From positions 1-64,000 of the forward strand of contig NZ_JBCDMV010000013.1 of assembly GCF_038433135.1 (NCBI RefSeq): DNA of 64,000 nucleotides, written 5' to 3'. The stretch's first letter is position 1. The number at the start of each line of letters is the position of its first letter. The translations under genes and the position numbers were made by a program. This stretch comes from Luteococcus sp038433135. Lineage in GTDB: Bacteria; Actinomycetota; Actinomycetes; Propionibacteriales; Propionibacteriaceae. Positions 56,790 through 64,000 of this stretch are shown here, in pieces. Under the pieces are notes generated by a model. That model was given only the letters and a program-made list of their open reading frames with translations. It ran no database searches and was not told the DNA's origin.

Positions 56790-57806
56790 TCAGCAGTTGC
56801 CGCCCGCCGGGAGCGCCGCCCGATTGGCCTGCAGCCAATCGGTTATCACATTGAGATCCCGCACGCCGGATTCGAATCCTCCGGGCGAGTCCACCATGAT
56901 CGCGACGCCGAGCTGCCCGCCCTCCACCGGGAGCACGCCCAGCTGGCGCACCAGGTAGCCGGAACCCGACGACGGCCCCCAACCACCCTTGATCGCGGCA
57001 CCCCCCAGCCGGTACAGCCCCCATTGCTGACCGCCATCCACCTGGCGCATCAATCCCAGCACCTGCGTCCCCGACGCCATGCACGGCAGGTGCGCCGCAA
57101 AGCTGGCCTGGTTGGTCAGCGCCCACGACGTCTGCCCGAAGGCGCTGTAGGGCGGGCGCACCACGGCGGGTTGGGTCAGGGTCACGGCATCCCCACCGGC
57201 ACGAAGCACCTTGTCAACAGCGGAAGCTGCCTGCTGGCCACCCCCGATCCGGTGCCACAACCGGTCGGCCGCCTCGTTGTCGGAGGCGATGATCGCCCGA
57301 CGCACGTCTCCGCTGCTTGCCGACGCCGCAGAGCCCAACGCGGCAATCGCCAGCGGCACCTTGGCCGTGGACCAGGCCGCCCCGGTCTGCAGCTTCCCCA
57401 GAACCACCGGCTTCCCCGCGCCGCCGACGGGAACGATCGCCACCCCCGCCGGCCCGCTCAGCCTTGCCTGCAGAGATGGGAAGGAGCTGACCAGGGCAGC
57501 CGGATGATTGCCCGAGGCGGATCCCCTCGGTGCTGACGAGCCGCTGTCACCGGAACCGGATGCGGTGGCGCTGGCACTCGTGGCCGAGGGAATGACCACC
57601 ACCGGGGTCCCGGAACCCGTCGGCGTCGCAGCCGAAGGCGAGACACCGGTGGTCTGCACCACCGGCGGGGGTGCGCTCGTCGGGGCAGGCGGGCCGCCCG
57701 GCTCACCCGGCAGAGCGGTGGAGCCGCCGCACGCGGTCAGGGTGAGCACCGCTGCCGCCAGGGCCAGCACCCCAACGACTCGCCGGATCTGGCTGGGATT
57801 CGACAT
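56790..57806 (-). CDS. Serine-hydrolase-like lipoprotein (beta-lactamase fold)
   Basis: A 338-aa lipoprotein: signal VVGVLALAAAVLTLTACGGS with the lipobox Cys near residue 26, a Pro/Ser/Thr-rich linker to about 100, then a class-A beta-lactamase-like domain with WSTAKVPLA (SxxK), ASDNEAADRLW (SDN) and AAIKGGWG (KGG). It could be a beta-lactamase, a D,D-peptidase or a non-catalytic wall binder. ATG 57806 overlaps the kinase stop (TGATG), so it is the last gene of the signalling operon. Confidence 0.78.
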   Translation of the reverse strand: MSNPSQIRRVVGVLALAAAVLTLTACGGSTALPGEPGGPPAPTSAPPPVVQTTGVSPSAATPTGSGTPVVVIPSATSASATASGSGDSGSSAPRGSASGNHPAALVSSFPSLQARLSGPAGVAIVPVGGAGKPVVLGKLQTGAAWSTAKVPLAIAALGSAASASSGDVRRAIIASDNEAADRLWHRIGGGQQAASAVDKVLRAGGDAVTLTQPAVVRPPYSAFGQTSWALTNQASFAAHLPCMASGTQVLGLMRQVDGGQQWGLYRLGGAAIKGGWGPSSGSGYLVRQLGVLPVEGGQLGVAIMVDSPGGFESGVRDLNVITDWLQANRAALPAGGNC

Positions 57807-59404
57807 CACCAGATCAACACCACCGCACCGTTGCCACCCGTGCAGGTGACCACGTCGCCGCCGGTGCAGGTCATGGGATAGCGCTGGTCGGTAACAGGGC
57901 TGTATGACACGAAGGAAGCGGAACCGCCCTTGCCGCCATTGCTGCGGTAGTCAGTGAGCACCTGAACGGCAAAGGGGCAGGTGGTCCTCGCATTTCCCGA
58001 CGCCACATTGGTGTACGGCTCGGCGGTGCCGGATTGCTGGCACGTGGTGGCACCGGCCGGCAGCTGGATGACCCGTTGGGTCGTGACCGGGGCGGCCGCA
58101 GTCGTGGTGTTCTGCTGCGCGGCCTGCGTCTGGCTGGTGGCCTGGGTGGTGGCCCCCTGCGGGGTCTGGGCGGCGGCCGGCGCGGTGCTCACTGGGGACT
58201 TCGCGGCCTCGTCGGAGCCCAGTACCCGGGTGGCACCGAAGGCAGCCAGCGCAATGGCCACCAGCCCCGCCAGGATCAGGGGCAGCGACGACTTCTTCTG
58301 GGGCGGGGCGGGCGGCAGGGCGCCCCCAGCACCGGCCCCATTCCAGCGCTGCTGCCCACCGGGCATTGCGGTGGTCCGCTGCACGCCGGGGTCACCGACG
58401 TAGGCCGTGGCCGGCGGCACATTGGGTGCCTGACCCGTCGGCGCCCGACCGACGGGCGGGATGGAGGATCCGGGGCTGGCCAGCACCGTGTCGCTGCGTG
58501 GTGGCGTGGCCGCTCCCAGGAAGGTGGTGCCCTGGCGCGCTTGCGGCACCCCGGGCGGCGGCGAACTCAAGGCCGGGGCCGGCGGGCGACCCACCAGCTG
58601 CGGGGAAACCCCGTCGAGGGCCGCGGCCACCTGCCCGGCACCCTGCGGCCGACCGGTGGGATCCCTGCGCAGCAGCCAGGCAATCACGTCCCACAACTCG
58701 TCAGGGAGGCCGGCCGGCCGGCCCGGGACGAGCGTCGCGTGCGCCTGCATCACCGCCAGCGGGTTGCCCTGGAAGGGCGTCACCCCGCAGCACAGCTCGT
58801 AGAGCAGGATGCCCAGCGCATAGAGGTCGCTGTGCGGGCTGGGCGCGGCGCCGTCGGCCAGCTCCGGCGCCATGTAGTTGGGAGTTCCTACGAGGGCGGT
58901 GGCCTGGCGCGTCGACGCGTCGTTGATCCGGGCAATGCCGAAGTCGGTCAGCCTCGGCTCCCAGTCGCCGGATTCACCGGCCAGCAGGACATTCTCCGGT
59001 TTGATGTCGCGGTGCACCACGCTGTGGCCGTGCAGTTCGTGCAGGCCGCGGGCCACGTTGGCACCCAGCCGGGACACCTCCCGGGGCGCCATGCTTCCCA
59101 CCCGTCCCAGGTGGGTGCGCAGGTCCGGCCCGTCGACGTAGTCCATCACGATCCCCATGGCGTCGCCCTCCACCACCATGTCCCGGATCTGCACCACATA
59201 GGGAGAACGGATCCCGGTCAGTACGGAGCGTTCCTGGACGAAGCGGGCGATCATCGCCGGGTCCTGAGACCACTGCGGCAGCAACAGTTTCACGGCCACC
59301 GTCGCCCCGTTCTGGTCGACGCCGCGCCACACCTCCCCCATGGCGCCCCGGCCGACCATCTCCTGCAAGCGGTAGCGACTGCCCAACCGGCGTTCCTCGG
59401 TCAT
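57806..59404 (-). CDS. Ser/Thr protein kinase with a Cys-containing outer domain
   Basis: A 532-aa PknF/PknB-type kinase. The kinase domain is residues 10-265: GRGAMGEVW, K39, HRDIKPEN (131-138), DFG (154-156), GTPNYMAPE. A Pro/Gly-rich linker leads to one membrane helix (about 375-398, LPLILAGLVAIALAAFG). The outer part has a Thr/Gln-rich stalk and a C-terminal domain with five Cys (TTCQQSG, NARTTCPF, MTCTGGDVVTC). That domain is not PASTA. It likely senses an external ligand. GAGGGA lies before ATG 59404. Confidence 0.92.
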   Translation of the reverse strand: MTEERRLGSRYRLQEMVGRGAMGEVWRGVDQNGATVAVKLLLPQWSQDPAMIARFVQERSVLTGIRSPYVVQIRDMVVEGDAMGIVMDYVDGPDLRTHLGRVGSMAPREVSRLGANVARGLHELHGHSVVHRDIKPENVLLAGESGDWEPRLTDFGIARINDASTRQATALVGTPNYMAPELADGAAPSPHSDLYALGILLYELCCGVTPFQGNPLAVMQAHATLVPGRPAGLPDELWDVIAWLLRRDPTGRPQGAGQVAAALDGVSPQLVGRPPAPALSSPPPGVPQARQGTTFLGAATPPRSDTVLASPGSSIPPVGRAPTGQAPNVPPATAYVGDPGVQRTTAMPGGQQRWNGAGAGGALPPAPPQKKSSLPLILAGLVAIALAAFGATRVLGSDEAAKSPVSTAPAAAQTPQGATTQATSQTQAAQQNTTTAAAPVTTQRVIQLPAGATTCQQSGTAEPYTNVASGNARTTCPFAVQVLTDYRSNGGKGGSASFVSYSPVTDQRYPMTCTGGDVVTCTGGNGAVVLIW

Positions 59405-59444
59405 GACGTCGTCCCTCGCTCGATGGTGGTTGTGCTGAAGATGG

Positions 59445-60020
59445 TCAGCATGCGTGGGTCACCTCGGTCTGGCTCAACCCGTCGGCCTCCAGGAAGATGT
59501 TGGCCACATAGGCGCCCTCCAGGGTGCGGGTCCAGACATTGCTGCTGCCGTAGACCGACGACTTCACGGTGCTGCCGTAGACCTGGCAGACGATGGAGAC
59601 GTGCCCACCCTCAGGCACCCGGCCCAGCTCTGCGCTGGTGCTGCTTGGCTGGGCGCGCAGCGAGATGTAGCAGTCGCCCTTGCCGTTGGCGCCGCAGGTG
59701 CCACGCACCCCCGCCCGCCCAACATGGTTGGGGATCTGGGTGGTCTGCGGGGCCTGCGCCGTGACGGTCACGACGCTGGGCGCCGGAGCCGCGGCAGAGA
59801 CGGTGGTGACGACCGTCGCGGGGGCCGCAGCCTGGGTCGGCTGGTTCCCTGTTGGTGCCGTGGTTCCGACGGTGGTTGCCGGGCTGGCAGCCACCGGATC
59901 GTCCGCCTTCCCGAACAGCTCGCGAATCTGCGTGGGGAAGGCGACCATCACCGCACCCGCCGCCATCACCACCAGCAGCAGACCCAGCAGCAGATTGCGC
60001 GACCCGTTGTTCTGGTTCAT
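59445..60020 (-). CDS. Membrane-anchored SH3-like protein
   Basis: A 191-aa protein: N-terminal anchor helix (about 9-30, LLLGLLLVVMAAGAVMVAF), a Thr/Ala/Pro-rich stalk, and a C-terminal domain (about 115-191) resembling bacterial SH3 (CYISLRAQPSSTSAELGRVP, GHVSIVCQVYG) with four or five Cys. SH3b domains often bind peptidoglycan. GGGGAGAGG precedes ATG 60020. Encoded between the two kinases, it may present a wall-derived signal or be a kinase partner; this is inference. Confidence 0.75.
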   Translation of the reverse strand: MNQNNGSRNLLLGLLLVVMAAGAVMVAFPTQIRELFGKADDPVAASPATTVGTTAPTGNQPTQAAAPATVVTTVSAAAPAPSVVTVTAQAPQTTQIPNHVGRAGVRGTCGANGKGDCYISLRAQPSSTSAELGRVPEGGHVSIVCQVYGSTVKSSVYGSSNVWTRTLEGAYVANIFLEADGLSQTEVTHAC

Positions 60021-60051
60021 CGTTGAAGCCTCTCCCCTGTCCGTTGGTCCA

Positions 60052-61836
60052 CTACCCCACAAGTCGCGGGTAACACCGGTCGCCCACCGGACGGCCCACC
60101 TGCTCGCACATCGCCACCGCCTGGTCCCGAGTGTCGAAGGACTGCACGGTCAGGGCCCAGTACCCGCCGTGCAGCCCGGGCGTCGAGTCGCTGTCCGTGA
60201 CGTGCACCGTGGCGCCCGACGAGGACAGGGCCCCGGCCTTGGCCACGGCGTCGCCGTAGGAGTACTTCTCCTTCTCCAAAGACTCCAGCACCAGCAGCCA
60301 CCTGCCGACGGGTGCCGGCTGGGTGATTGGCACCTGCTCCTGAGTGGTCTGCTGCACGGTGACGGTGGACTGCGCCGTGACGGTGGACTGGGCAGTCACC
60401 GTCGCGGCTGGTTGGGTCTGGGCGTTGGCGGTCTGGGTGGGCGCCGCGGCCTGCGTGGTGGCCTGGGTGGTGGGACTGGGTGCCGCTGGCGTGGCCGCCT
60501 TCTCCTGGCCCGCGGTCAGGTACCAGATCCCGCCCGCGGCGAGGGCCACCAGGGGCAGCAGCGCCAACGCCACCAGCCCGCCACGCTTCTTCTCCGGGGC
60601 CGGGGCCGCCGTGGCACCCGTCGGGCCATAGTTCCAGCCAATGCCGGACCCACCCGGTCCCTGCGGATAGCCGGTCTGGGGCCCCATCGGGAAGCCGGAC
60701 TGCCCGGACATTCCCGGCTGCGACATGCCCGGCTGACCCGTCTGGTAACCGAACTGTCCGCCGCTCATGGCGGGATTGCTCTGGAAGCCGGGCAACGGGG
60801 TGCCCAGCGGTGCGCCGGATGATGCGGGATTCCAGCCGGGTGGGGTGAGCACCGTGTCGGTGTGGGGCAGCGGGGCCAGTCGGGTGTCCCCGGCTGCTGC
60901 CGCGGCACCAACCGCTGCGGCTGCGGCGGCCGCCGGCAGCACCGTCGTGCCGGTGTGTTCGACGCGGCTTCCCGCGGGCGGTTCGGTGAGCCGCGGTGCG
61001 GTCGGCAGCCCGTCGAACGAACCGACCATCGGGGCCAGCAGGCCCACCACCTCGGCGTCACTCACCGGACGCTCGGCGGGATCCTTGGCCAGCAGCCGGG
61101 AGATCACCTCCCACAACTCGTCGGGAACCCCCTCGGGACGTCCCGGCAGCAACGTCGCATGTGCCTGCATCACCGCCAGCGGAGACCGACCCTGGAAGGG
61201 CGTCACCCCACAACACAGCTCGTAGAGCATCGCACCCAACGCATACAGGTCGCTGTGCACGGTGGGCAGGGAACCGTCGGCCAGTTCGGGCGCCATGTAA
61301 TAGGGCGTGCCCACCACCATCGTCGACGACTGCACCGCCGATTCCGGGGCCAGCCGGGAGATCCCGAAGTCGGTCAGCTTCGGCACCATCGCCAGACCCT
61401 CCCCCCCGGCCAGCAGCACATTTTCCGGCTTCACGTCGCGGTGGAAGATACGGTGCCGGTGGATCACACCCAGCCCCTGCGCCACCGCCTGACCGACGTG
61501 GGCAACCAGGGCCGGGGCAAGATTGCCCTGGGCCCGCAGCAGCGCCCGCAGGTCAGAGCCCGGCACGTACTCCATCACGATGCCGAGCTGGCCGCCCTCC
61601 ACCACCAAGTCCTTCACCTCAACCACATTGCGGTGATGCACGTCGGTCAGCACCGAACGTTCCGCGACGAAGCGCTGCACCATCGCCGGATCCTTGGCCA
61701 AATGCGGCAGCAAGAGCTTGATCGCCACCGGCTCGCCAGTCAGGTCGACGCCGCGCCAGACCTCACCCATGGCACCCTGGCCGATCCGCTCGAGCATCCG
61801 GTAGCTGCTGCCCAAGGGGCGGGAGTCCTGCGTCAT
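60052..61836 (-). CDS. Ser/Thr protein kinase with a SPOR-like outer domain
   Basis: A 594-aa kinase closely resembling its neighbour in the kinase domain: GQGAMGEVW, K40, HRDVKPEN (132-139), DFGISRL, GTPYYMAPELADGS. A long Gly/Pro/Gln-rich cytoplasmic linker, one membrane helix (about 435-455) and a Thr/Gln stalk follow. The last about 80 residues (GRWLLVLESLEKEKYSYGDA, then YWALTVQSFDTRDQAVAMCE) resemble a SPOR-type peptidoglycan-binding repeat. AAGGAG precedes ATG 61836. The duplicated kinases differ mainly outside the cell. Confidence 0.92.
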   Translation of the reverse strand: MTQDSRPLGSSYRMLERIGQGAMGEVWRGVDLTGEPVAIKLLLPHLAKDPAMVQRFVAERSVLTDVHHRNVVEVKDLVVEGGQLGIVMEYVPGSDLRALLRAQGNLAPALVAHVGQAVAQGLGVIHRHRIFHRDVKPENVLLAGGEGLAMVPKLTDFGISRLAPESAVQSSTMVVGTPYYMAPELADGSLPTVHSDLYALGAMLYELCCGVTPFQGRSPLAVMQAHATLLPGRPEGVPDELWEVISRLLAKDPAERPVSDAEVVGLLAPMVGSFDGLPTAPRLTEPPAGSRVEHTGTTVLPAAAAAAAVGAAAAAGDTRLAPLPHTDTVLTPPGWNPASSGAPLGTPLPGFQSNPAMSGGQFGYQTGQPGMSQPGMSGQSGFPMGPQTGYPQGPGGSGIGWNYGPTGATAAPAPEKKRGGLVALALLPLVALAAGGIWYLTAGQEKAATPAAPSPTTQATTQAAAPTQTANAQTQPAATVTAQSTVTAQSTVTVQQTTQEQVPITQPAPVGRWLLVLESLEKEKYSYGDAVAKAGALSSSGATVHVTDSDSTPGLHGGYWALTVQSFDTRDQAVAMCEQVGRPVGDRCYPRLVG

Positions 61837-61863
61837 GTTGTCTCCTTCATGGGATGACGTGGT

Positions 61864-64000
61864 TCAGATGTTGGCGCTCTGCTTCTTCAGCCGGTGGATG
61901 GCGCCCAGGATGCCCAGCACGGCAATGGTCACCAGGGCGCCCACCGAGGTCAGCCAGGGCTTGGTGGCATGGTTGAAGAACCAGTCGTGGTCGACGGTGG
62001 GGTTCAGGTGCTGCAGGTCGATCGTCGACGCCCCCATCGCAAAGCCCCAGCGCGCCGGGGCGATGGCGGAGATGATCTCCATCCCGGTGCGGCCGCTGAC
62101 CTGGATCAGGCCACCGCACATCACCAACTGGAACATCACGCCGATCACCAGCGCCGGCATTGCCTGTTCGTTCGTCCCCACCAAGGAGGAGAGGAAGAGC
62201 CCCAGAATGGCCGAGGCGAGGGCGGTGAGGAAGACCGCCAGCATGATCTCGACGCTGCCGGATCCCAGCAGCACCGCGCCGTTCGGCGCCGGTTTGCCCA
62301 GCCGCACCAGCCCCACCAGCAAGGCGCTCTGCACCAGCGTCATCCCCACCAGGACCCACACCTTGGAGAACAGGTAGATCCGGGGCGAGAGCCCGACTGC
62401 TCGTTCTCGCAAGAAGATCGCCCGCTCCCCGACGAGTTCGCGGATGCTGGCGCTCATTCCCATGAAGGCGGCGCCGACGATGGTGATCACCAACAGTTGC
62501 GACGGTTCGCCCGGGTCCTTCACCGGGGGTGTCCCGAAGCCCGTCGAGCCCGGGATCAGCAGCGCCATCGCGGCCAGGAAGAGCGGCAGCAGGGCGGTGG
62601 CGACGGCGTAGGAGCGGTCGGCCAGCATGATCCGCAGCTGACGGCGCACGCAGGTGCTCCACTGCCGGTTCGCACTCTGCGCGGGGGCCGCGCCGCCGGT
62701 CAGTTCGGGCGTCGGGGGCAGCACGACGGGCACCTGGCTGAGGTTGGAGGTGGCAAAGCGCTGGGAGACGTGGTCGGGGGCGGCTGCAACCTGGGCGAAG
62801 ACGTCGGCGTAGTCGCGCACCCCGAAGTGGTTCAACACGCCGGCGGGGGGGCCGTAGTAGGCCACCTTGCCGCCGGGTGCCAGGATCAGCACCGCGTCGC
62901 ACATCTCAAGGTTGGCGACGCTGTGGGTGATCACCAGTACGGTGCGGCCGCCGTCGGCCTGCTGACGCAGCAGGTGCATCACACTGCGGTCCAGGTTGGG
63001 GTCCAGCCCGGAGGTGGGTTCGTCCAGCAGCAGCAGGTTGGGCTGGGTGAGCAGCTCCAGTGCGACGGAGACCCGCTTGCGCTGGCCACCGGAGAGTTGG
63101 GAGATCCGGGTCTGCTGGTGGCTGACCAGATCCAGGTCAGCCATCACCCGTTTGACCTCGATCCCGCGGGCCTGGGAGGTGTAGTCGCCTGGCAGCCGCA
63201 GCTCGGCGGCATAGTCCAGTGCCTGCTTGACGGTGAGCTGGCGGTGCACGACGTCGTCCTGCGGCACGACGCCGATCCGCTGCCGCAGGTTGGCGTAGTT
63301 GGCGTACAGGTCGGCACCGTCGTAGAGCACCTGGCCGGCGGTCGCAGGCTGGCTGCCGGTGAGCGCCTTCAACAGGGTGGACTTTCCGGCGCCCGACGGG
63401 CCGATCACGGCAACCAGGCTGGAACCGCCGGCCGCGAAGGAGACCCGGTCCAGCAGGGCGCGGCCGCCGGGCAGGGTGAAGCTGATCTCGTTGGCCACCA
63501 GGCTGGCGGTGCGCTGCACCTTGCGGACCAGCTGGCCGTCCTGCACCTCGAAGGATGAGTGGCCAATGGTCAACACGTCACCGGGGCCCAGATGGGCGCT
63601 CCTGACCGGCATGCCGTTCAGCTGGATGCCATTCAGGCTGTCCAGATCCGTGATGTCGAAGCCGTCGCCGACGCGAACCGCGCGAGCGTGCCGGTGGGAG
63701 ACCAGCGGATCATCCAGCACCAGGCTGTTGGCGGCGTCGCGGCCAATGGTGAGGGCCTCGCTGGCCATCACGATGGTCTCCAGCCGGGGCGCCTCGTCGG
63801 TCCCGATCACCATGGTCCGGCCAGCACCCAGCACGCACGTCCCGCCGGCCGATGATGCGGAGTCCTGCGCGACCGCGGGCATGATCTGCACCGCCAGCCC
63901 GTCCGGGTCGCCCAGCTTGACGGTGGTCCTGCTGTCCAGCTCGACCGTCTCCAACCGGGAGCCGTCCCGGAAACTGCCATTGGAACTGCCCAGGTCCCGC
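61864..64000 (-). CDS. FHA-ABC exporter (Rv1747-like), 5' end outside the window
   Basis: Partial protein, more than 710 aa, continuing past position 64000. The last codons visible upstream read DLGSSNGSFRDGSRL, the end of a first FHA domain. A second FHA domain follows (LTIGRDAANSLVLDDPLVSH, DLDSLNGIQLNG), then an ABC ATPase (GPSGAGKST, LSGGQRKRVS, LLLLDEPTSGLD) and an ABC2-type membrane domain with six helices. Mycobacterial Rv1747 has this layout and is phosphorylated by PknF; here two PknF-like kinases lie directly downstream. It exports a lipid or wall component under phosphorylation control, by analogy. Confidence 0.93.
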   Translation of the reverse strand, partial: RDLGSSNGSFRDGSRLETVELDSRTTVKLGDPDGLAVQIMPAVAQDSASSAGGTCVLGAGRTMVIGTDEAPRLETIVMASEALTIGRDAANSLVLDDPLVSHRHARAVRVGDGFDITDLDSLNGIQLNGMPVRSAHLGPGDVLTIGHSSFEVQDGQLVRKVQRTASLVANEISFTLPGGRALLDRVSFAAGGSSLVAVIGPSGAGKSTLLKALTGSQPATAGQVLYDGADLYANYANLRQRIGVVPQDDVVHRQLTVKQALDYAAELRLPGDYTSQARGIEVKRVMADLDLVSHQQTRISQLSGGQRKRVSVALELLTQPNLLLLDEPTSGLDPNLDRSVMHLLRQQADGGRTVLVITHSVANLEMCDAVLILAPGGKVAYYGPPAGVLNHFGVRDYADVFAQVAAAPDHVSQRFATSNLSQVPVVLPPTPELTGGAAPAQSANRQWSTCVRRQLRIMLADRSYAVATALLPLFLAAMALLIPGSTGFGTPPVKDPGEPSQLLVITIVGAAFMGMSASIRELVGERAIFLRERAVGLSPRIYLFSKVWVLVGMTLVQSALLVGLVRLGKPAPNGAVLLGSGSVEIMLAVFLTALASAILGLFLSSLVGTNEQAMPALVIGVMFQLVMCGGLIQVSGRTGMEIISAIAPARWGFAMGASTIDLQHLNPTVDHDWFFNHATKPWLTSVGALVTIAVLGILGAIHRLKKQSANI

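Noticed and set aside
63940..63954. TTG at 63954 as the start of the FHA-ABC protein
   Set aside because: The frame continues upstream to the window edge and encodes the end of another FHA domain (DLGSSNGSFRDGSRL), so the gene is truncated by the window.
1..64000. CRISPR arrays, tRNA or rRNA genes, insertion sequences, phage genes
   Set aside because: I found no regularly spaced direct repeats, cloverleaf sequences, rRNA signatures or transposase/integrase motifs by reading; a tRNAscan or Rfam search could still show a small RNA.

Overview
The window is one stretch of a high-GC (about 70% by eye) Gram-positive actinobacterial chromosome. Supporting signs are -10 hexamers lying 6-8 bases before start codons (apparent leaderless genes), frequent GTG starts, ATGA/TGATG stop-start overlaps, a tad pilus cluster with a LysM-BTAD protein, an ald-cycA-Lrp group, FHA-ABC transporter/PknF-like kinase genes and an aerobic-type B12 cluster. 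A member of the Propionibacteriaceae or a close relative would fit, but the family is inference. I found no rRNA, tRNA, transposase, integrase, phage or CRISPR sequence.

Layout. 0-10 kb: a secreted CAP/Ig-like protein, an orphan AAA ATPase, a PanE-like reductase, a MarR regulator divergent from an MMPL exporter, a small membrane protein coupled to a fructosamine-kinase-like gene, an NADPH-FMN reductase and an SGNH hydrolase. 9.9-18.7 kb (minus strand): a tad/Flp pilus operon (SAF/CpaB, TadZ-like, TadA, TadB, TadC, Flp-like pilin, two TadE-like pseudopilins, LysM-BTAD protein) that carries three clusters of DnaA-box-like sequences. 19-28.9 kb: ald, cycA and an Lrp/AsnC regulator (alanine use), a split CE1758/CE1759-type flavin oxidoreductase pair with a MATE exporter between its halves, and a lipoprotein PBP. 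29-32.9 kb: cobG-cobH-cobIJ-cobM. 32.9-39.7 kb: an accessory island of toxin-antitoxin pairs, acetyltransferases, a methyltransferase, a nucleotidyltransferase and gene remnants, lying between cobM and the rest of the cob genes. 39.7-53.3 kb: cobL, the hen1-pnkp RNA-repair pair, a cobalamin riboswitch with a fused ChlI/ChlD-type cobaltochelatase subunit, vapBC, and a second cobalamin riboswitch driving cobN-cobF-cobK. 53.4-56.8 kb: MscS, a membrane protein with its YtrA-type GntR regulator, and an EamA exporter. 56.8-64 kb (minus strand): an FHA-ABC exporter (running off the window), two Ser/Thr kinases with different extracytoplasmic domains, an SH3-like anchored protein and a serine-hydrolase-like lipoprotein, apparently one signalling operon.

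How the parts fit. The cob genes form an aerobic (late cobalt insertion) route: CobG, CobIJ, CobM, CobF, CobK, CobL, CobH, then CobN with the ChlID-like subunit for cobalt insertion. Two of these look compromised: CobG has only two cysteines, and the CbiT half of CobL is short and lacks its SAM-binding glycine motif. The cobL frame also carries an in-frame palindromic repeat.

The least expected content is non-coding: a pair of 77-bp long-hairpin elements about three quarters identical to each other (28912-28988 and 55760-55836), a second family of long hairpins (8297-8387, 23518-23618), a third hairpin flanking the cob operon (32932-32998), a palindromic repeat family that enters coding sequence, and DnaA-box clusters confined to the tad locus.
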